Source of the DNA: Acanthosepion lycidas
Lineage: Eukaryota > Mollusca > Cephalopoda > Sepiida > Sepiidae
Reading direction: 5' to 3'
DNA: 64,000 nucleotides
Assembly: GCA_963932145.1 (NCBI GenBank)
Contig: OZ010595.1
Span: forward strand, 89,564,939-89,628,938
The notes below the pieces were generated by a model. The model worked only from the letters and a program-made list of their open reading frames with translations, did not search any database and was not told the origin of the DNA. Position 1 is the stretch's first letter, and every line of letters starts with the position of its first letter. The position numbers and the translations under genes were made by a program. This document shows positions 55,729 to 64,000 of the stretch, piece after piece.

Positions 55729-57280
55729 CTAATCTCCATTGTAATACATTGTAAGTTGCTTGGTGTTCTCAGGAGTAAGGCTTTCAGGTTGTTTGAGTAA
55801 ATGTTTATATTGAGAAAATGAACATTCAGCATCTATGCTGGTAACAAGCATCCATATGACCTTAATGGCAGTCTGTTCCAGAAGAGGAAATCTGCTCTTA
55901 TTTGCATTCCAAAATGGTGGGATATTGAAAGGGTTTGGTAATTTATCTTGGTAATACGCATACATTTGGAATTCAAGATCAGTAGAAGGATATTGAAAGT
56001 CCTTGATGGCTGCAAAACTGTCTAAATCAAGGCCTATACAATTTTGAAAAAGATGTGCTGAAAAAAACCTTGGAAATTTGAGAACTCTCTCTCCATCTGT
56101 GTTTTCTAGTTCAGACAGAAGACAGTTTGTAGGCCAAATGTTGAGTTTGATATATGCAAATATTATTTTTACGTCCTCCATCATGTTATATACAACACAT
56201 GCAAGTGGAGACTTAGTTTCTAAGTTTGTCTAAGTTGTTATTAAATGAGTGCAGTTCTCATTTATGAAATGCAGATTTAGGTGCAAATTATAGTAAGAGG
56301 CATCGTCTACTAATTCTAGAATCCTATCTACTGCAAGGCCATGGCCATTTTCTTGCTTAAAGAATCTTTCATAACCGTACAAAGGATGAGTGATATTTGA
56401 CTGCATTTGATCAAGAATTCCATCTGATTGCGACTGGTACAGGAGGTAGTTTCATTTGTTCCTTGAGCAAGGAACCTTTGAGCCATTTTAAGTATCGCTT
56501 TTTCTGACTCTTAAGAAAGGCTGACTTGATGAAAGTAGTGAGCTGGGTAACATTATCAAATGCTGACCAGTGTGAAAATGCTTCACCAACACGATTTTAA
56601 TTTTTTTTTTTTATTATTTTTTTTTTTTTTTTTTTTTTTTAATAGGATGCAAAATCTGTTACAAAGACAATATTCTCAAATGCAATATCCATACGAATTA
56701 CAGGTTGGGTTCATGCCTGACATACAGTTTGATGATTGCAATCTCGCAAGGTTACAACATCAATGAGAAATGACTCCCCACAAATGCTTGCAATTGCATT
56801 CAAAATGCTGTGTTCATGATAGTTTCATCTGTTATGATGCTGACTGATTAGCAAGCTTGGCCTTTTAGGGCAGTAAAGTGACTAGCAATGTTAGTTGAAG
56901 TTGCTTAACACAATGGACACATGGAATAGCACCACTTTCTTTACAATGTTTTAATATGAATGGCCTCATTTTGTCAATTTTGTGTGGGAAATGTCAAAGT
57001 GCACATTTTCAAAAATCCTCTTATGCCTCTTTAATCTTCAAAGTTGTGATTGTCTTCTGTTTCAGTTGAACTGACTTTTTTCTTTTTTTTTTTTTTTAAA
57101 GGCTTTTGTCAAATGAGTTTTTGAATATGATCTTTGTGTTAGCTCTAAGTAGACAATTTGCAAGATATTTTCTTCTGCATAAAAGTTATCTGGAAATTGC
57201 TCTACTCTGGCCTTAGCACAAATACTGGGGTCATTCTTTCTTTTTTTTTTCTTTTTTTTCTTATCCACTATATTCACTTT
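55729..57280 (-). pseudogene. hAT-type transposase relic, CGGBP1-like
   Basis: The N-terminus (57277-57062) contains AKARVEQFPDNFYAEENILQ and LELTQRSYSKTHLTKAF, the first zinc-finger region seen in CGGBP1-like, hAT-derived proteins. The middle is broken by stops and a 24-T run (56617-56640). The C-terminal frame 56184-55729 gives FWNANKSRFPLLEQTAIKVI, then TSIDAECSFSQYKHLL and NTKQLTMYYNGD, the hAT dimerisation region with the usual SIDAE.SFS motif. It is distinct from the ZMYM1-like relic at 47440-49500. A piece of the central catalytic domain is probably lost. Confidence 0.88.
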
Positions 57281-57375
57281 ATTTCGTCAGCTATCTTGGC
57301 AATTTGTTGCTCATTCATACAACTGGTTTAGATTACAAAATATAAATATGAAAAAATCATTGATAGTTGATATTA

Positions 57376-57989
57376 TTAAAGTAGGTATGTTGATGAGATC
57401 AATAAAAAAAAAAAATAGCATGCCATGAATAAAAAAGGCCTTAAACTTGATTAAAATAATTTATCGTCTAAATGCTAATGTTATTATCAAGAGGAAGGAT
57501 CAAAGTATTTTTTAATATTTTTTTTTACATTTTTTAATTTCTAGCACGTCCAAAATTTTCGTTAAAAAATCTTCAATTTTTTTTGAATGGGGGAAAAATT
57601 GACAGAAAATCGATAATCTCCCTTTTTTTTTTTTTTTTTTTTTTTTCACTTTTGTTTACAAAAGTGAATGTTGCCGTTTAAAATTTATTTAAAAAATCAA
57701 TTGATTTTTTTTTTTTTTTTTTTTTTTTTTAAATAATTTAAAAAAAATTAAATTATAAAGTTTTAATATATTTTGAAACAAAGATTGCTTATTTTCTGTG
57801 ATAAACTTTTTTTTTTTTTTTTTTTTTTTTTCCAAATGGGAGAAAGCCGGTCTGAACTGCGGTGTTGATTGACAAATGACATGTGCGTGTTTTTCATCAC
57901 GCACTGACATATTATGTGCGGAAATTTATAGTACAGAAGGTCATAAGTGACAATTTATCTTTACGTTAACAACTTATTTACCTCGTTAG
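57376..57989 (+). repeat. Unnamed interspersed family, copy 3
   Basis: GTAGGTATGTTGATGAGATC, TAGCATGCCATGAATAAAAA and CAAGAGGAAGGATCAAAGTA align with copies 1 and 2. The right part ends with CGTTAACAACTTATTTACCTCG as copy 1 does. Three T runs (57623, 57705, 57807) break it. A small palindrome (TTCACTTTTGTTTACAAAAGTGAA-like) lies at about 57645-57668. Confidence 0.65.
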
Positions 57990-58325
57990 TTTTAAGTAGG
58001 CATAGCAGGAAAAAACTGCCTTAAACTTGACAAAAGCAGAATTTTATTACAAAATGTTTGTTACTATTAAGGGGAAAGTAATTTTTCATTATTTTTTAAA
58101 CTTTTTCTGTCTTTATTAGAACGTTTTAACTTTTGATTGAAAAATCTTGTTTCTTGTCATCACCGGAACTCTAGTAAATAACATGGCAAATTTTTTATTC
58201 ATTTTTTCTTATGACACATTAATTTTGAAAATCTTGCAAAAATAGAAATAATTGTCAGATTTTAATGAAACTTTCAGGAATGATGGAAATTATTATAATT
58301 TTTTTAAAGTAATTTTATATAAATG
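57990..58325 (+). repeat. Unnamed interspersed family, copy 4
   Basis: Starts TTAAGTAGGCATAGCAGG directly after copy 3 and continues with AACTGCCTTAAACTTGACAA, a TGTTTGTTACTATTAAGGGG word, CATCACCGGAACTCTAG and CTTGCAAAAATAGAAATAAT. The tandem placement of copies 3 and 4 suggests a local duplication. Confidence 0.65.
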
Positions 58326-59493
58326 TAAAGGCCATTAACAGTGCCGTACAAATCGAGTCACATGATGTTTTTATTGTATCGCGTTTCTTCCGGGCCTCCA
58401 TACATTTCATTTAACTTTTCTTTTCTTTTTTTTTTTTTTTTTTTTTTTCGCCACATAGGGTAAAGAACAGTAAGATTATTCTCACTGCTGGTTCGTTGAC
58501 TGTAAAAACCTTGTGCTATTATAATCTGTACAGGTACCTAAAAAATAAAAAAAAAATAACGGATTCACCAGTACCGCTAATTTTAGAATATTTAACAACT
58601 TTTAGTAACTTTATGTAAAAATAATTTATGAAATAACAATTTAATTCATTTAAAAATTCATTTTTCATCAAAAGTTTTTTGTCTTCAGACAATATTATGC
58701 ATATTGATAGAAACAACTAAAAGCAAATGAAAGCATTTAAAATTAAATAATATCTTTGTTTTATTGGGTTTTGTATGTTACAATTCAGAGCTGATTTTAG
58801 GTTTATGAGGTCGGATTTAAAAAAAAAAAAAAATTAAATGTGATTCACTTTCTTCAAAGCCTTTTGTTTTTAACTAATATAATGACTTGCGTGCTTCGAC
58901 CATAAATTTTTAGAGTTTTTATTAATTTATTTATGGGGGTGTTATATATATATATATATATATATAGTTTATGCAAACTTAGGTAATCCGTATGGGTAGA
59001 CCCGAGGAGGATAATATCCGGAGAGCTCAATGTAAAATTCAGAGCAGATATGTTTGAATAAAAACAGACCACATTAAGGTTCCATGTAATAAATTATTTC
59101 ACCATAACCCCTTTAACAGGGCTCTGGATCATCACTTTACTTCCAAAAATTGAAATGAAAAATGAAAAATTCACACATTTTTGACGGACCTCATCAAGTA
59201 TATGTAAAATTGAGGAAGTGAGGTGGGAAAGAGGATATGAATGTGTCATATGTATCATTTCAAATTCTTATTTTTAATTTTTAACTCCAATGTGTCGGCT
59301 AGATGTTGTTCGAATTTATTGTGTCTAGTCTCAAGATATAGATTGCTAAGGAGTGGAGGGGTGGAGACCGACTTTAAAGGAAGAAGCTACACTACTTTCA
59401 CGAGGACAGTTTTTCTTTCAAATTTTTTAGACGCTGTTAATTCGCACTACTTTAACGGGCATGTTTGGGAGGTTAGTTTTTTCTGTATCTAAA

Positions 59494-59499
<6 letters not shown>

Positions 59500-59558
<59 letters not shown>
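59500..59558. repeat. (TA)n microsatellite, ~59 bp
   Basis: One of the longest TA runs in the window; ATATAAAAATATATTT follows. Confidence 0.95.
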
Positions 59559-59563
<5 letters not shown>

Positions 59564-59609
59564 TAAAAATATATTTTTATAATGACTTTAAAAAAAAAAA
59601 AACATATTT

Positions 59610-59920
59610 ATAATAATTTCCATCATTCCTGAATAGTTTCTGAAAGTTTCATTAAAATCTGACAATTATTTCTATTTTTGCAAGATTTTCAAAATTAATG
59701 TGTCATAAGAAAAAAAATTCAGTATGTTGATTTTACGGGACTTCCGGTGATGACGAGAAACAAGGTTTTTCAATCAAAAGTTAGAATGTTGTAATAAAGA
59801 CAGAAAAATTTTTTAAAATAATTAAAAATGACTGTTCTTTACTCTTAATAGTAACATAAACATTTTGGCGATAAAATTTTGTTTTCGTCAAGTTTGACAT
59901 CTTTTTCATCAGACTATGCG

Positions 59921-59935
<15 letters not shown>
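59610..59935 (-). repeat. Unnamed interspersed family, copy 5 (inverted)
   Basis: On the minus strand it reads the same order as copy 4: a GCGCATAGTCTGATGAAAAA-like start, GATGTCAAACTTGACGAAAA, TGTTTATGTTACTATTAAGA, CATCACCGGAAGTCCCG and TTTTGCAAGATTTTC. It is the only inverted copy found and ends beside the TA microsatellite. Confidence 0.7.
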
Positions 59936-59961
<26 letters not shown>

Positions 59962-60496
59962 TTTCCTATTTAATTTTGTTTACAATAGTGAAGCACTGAA
60001 GATGACGCTATTCTTCATCCTGGAGAATCATTGTGTTATGGTAAGCTTAGGCAAGCCAGTCATTTCATAGAATGTTTGATTTATTATTGAAAATTACATT
60101 AAAAAAAAAAATTCCATTTCAGATTAACAATTTCATAATTCTGCAAAATTTCTTCCCCTAGAAGTTGCAAAGAAAACTTGTTGAAATGAAACTTGTATAT
60201 TTGGTTAAATCTGGCTTTCTGTATCATATTTTTACATTTTACTTTTGAAAACATTACCAATGTTTAGGCTGGTCTGATATAAGAATTATTGATTCTCTCG
60301 GCATTATCTTTTACTTTAAGACTACCCATATGACATTGAATTTGATTTTGAACTTGTTTGAAGCCTGGATGTTCAGTTATACACTGTTAAAATAGGCGTT
60401 TTCCCAATAGCACACACAAATTTGGATGGTCATAATTGCTAATTGAGCTACCAAGATAAATTTGGTATCACTGCTCTTTCTTTCTTTCTTTCTTTT

Positions 60497-60536
<40 letters not shown>

Positions 60537-60728
60537 CCCCAAGATCTGTGTTTTTAAACATAGTGAAGATAATTTTTTAGTTTCAGATACCTTATCTGAG
60601 TGAATCAGTACCTGTATTAGGCATTGATATCTTCAGACTTAGCATATTGATGGTCACCAATAAGCTTATAAAGTGTAGCAGATACCTAAAGTTAGAGGGT
60701 GGAGTGGACAAAACCTTGCATAACGCAT

Positions 60729-60763
<35 letters not shown>

Positions 60764-60879
60764 TTGTACGCTTGTTTGCCTTTGTTTATTCCTATTAGAA
60801 TATAGAATAGAAATTGGTTTGTGTTGTAACTTTGATAGCTTCAGTTATTAGATAATGAAATAATTCTTCTTAGGGATAA

Positions 60880-64000
<3,121 letters not shown>

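Noticed and set aside
57689..57910. Lys-rich minus-strand frame
   Set aside because: Poly-Lys comes from two T runs inside the unnamed repeat.

Overview
This looks like animal nuclear DNA, probably from a mollusc and most likely a cephalopod. The reasons are AT-richness, very long introns, many Ty3/Gypsy, CR1/Jockey-type, RTE and Penelope-like relics, mariner/Tc1 and hAT relics, and many TA repeats. The species call is an inference from repeat style and was not searched. No bacterial gene, CRISPR array or operon is visible.

The one cellular gene I can defend is the 5' end of the PP2A scaffold subunit A gene (PPP2R1A / Pp2A-29B orthologue) on the + strand. Exons are at 33244-33324, 41522-41612 and 60911-61011. 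All junctions are GT..AG and together they give 91 contiguous codons covering the first two HEAT repeats. Introns 1 and 2 are about 8.2 and 19.3 kb. Intron 3 and the rest of the gene run past the window end.

Positions 1-33240 are an intergenic transposon graveyard. From left to right it holds: a Penelope-like 3' end with a hammerhead-like core (2042-2220); two palindromic mariner MITEs (3315-3416, 3572-3651); a + strand Gypsy relic with a likely 3' LTR (about 3940-6720); a second + strand Gypsy relic (7692-12070) split by about 1.7 kb that includes a degenerate tandem-repeat block; an RTE-BovB fragment (-); parts of a third Gypsy element (-); a two-LTR Gypsy element (-, 15454-19594) nested inside a fourth, + strand Gypsy relic (about 15100-22160), which also carries an 80-bp mariner MITE; a Tc1-like element with paired internal and external repeats (23930-25533); and two copies of a CR1/Jockey-type LINE (-).

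Positions 33240-64000 are the PP2A-A gene. Its introns contain LINE 3' ends, a Penelope-like GIY-YIG fragment between inverted arms, a Tc1 relic, two hAT relics, a 5S-rRNA-like sequence, a tRNA-derived SINE, several foldback MITEs, a roughly 110-bp tandem array, an unnamed interspersed family in about five copies, and a non-LTR RT relic running off the right edge.

The strongest unexplained signal is compositional. By manual count the gene interval contains about 26 runs of 20 or more T on the sense strand and only 4 runs of 20 or more A, while the upstream 33 kb contains none of either. Some T runs sit inside transposon relics of both orientations, so retroelement tails alone do not explain the bias. 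No clearly new protein system was found; the other leads are structural DNA and RNA elements.
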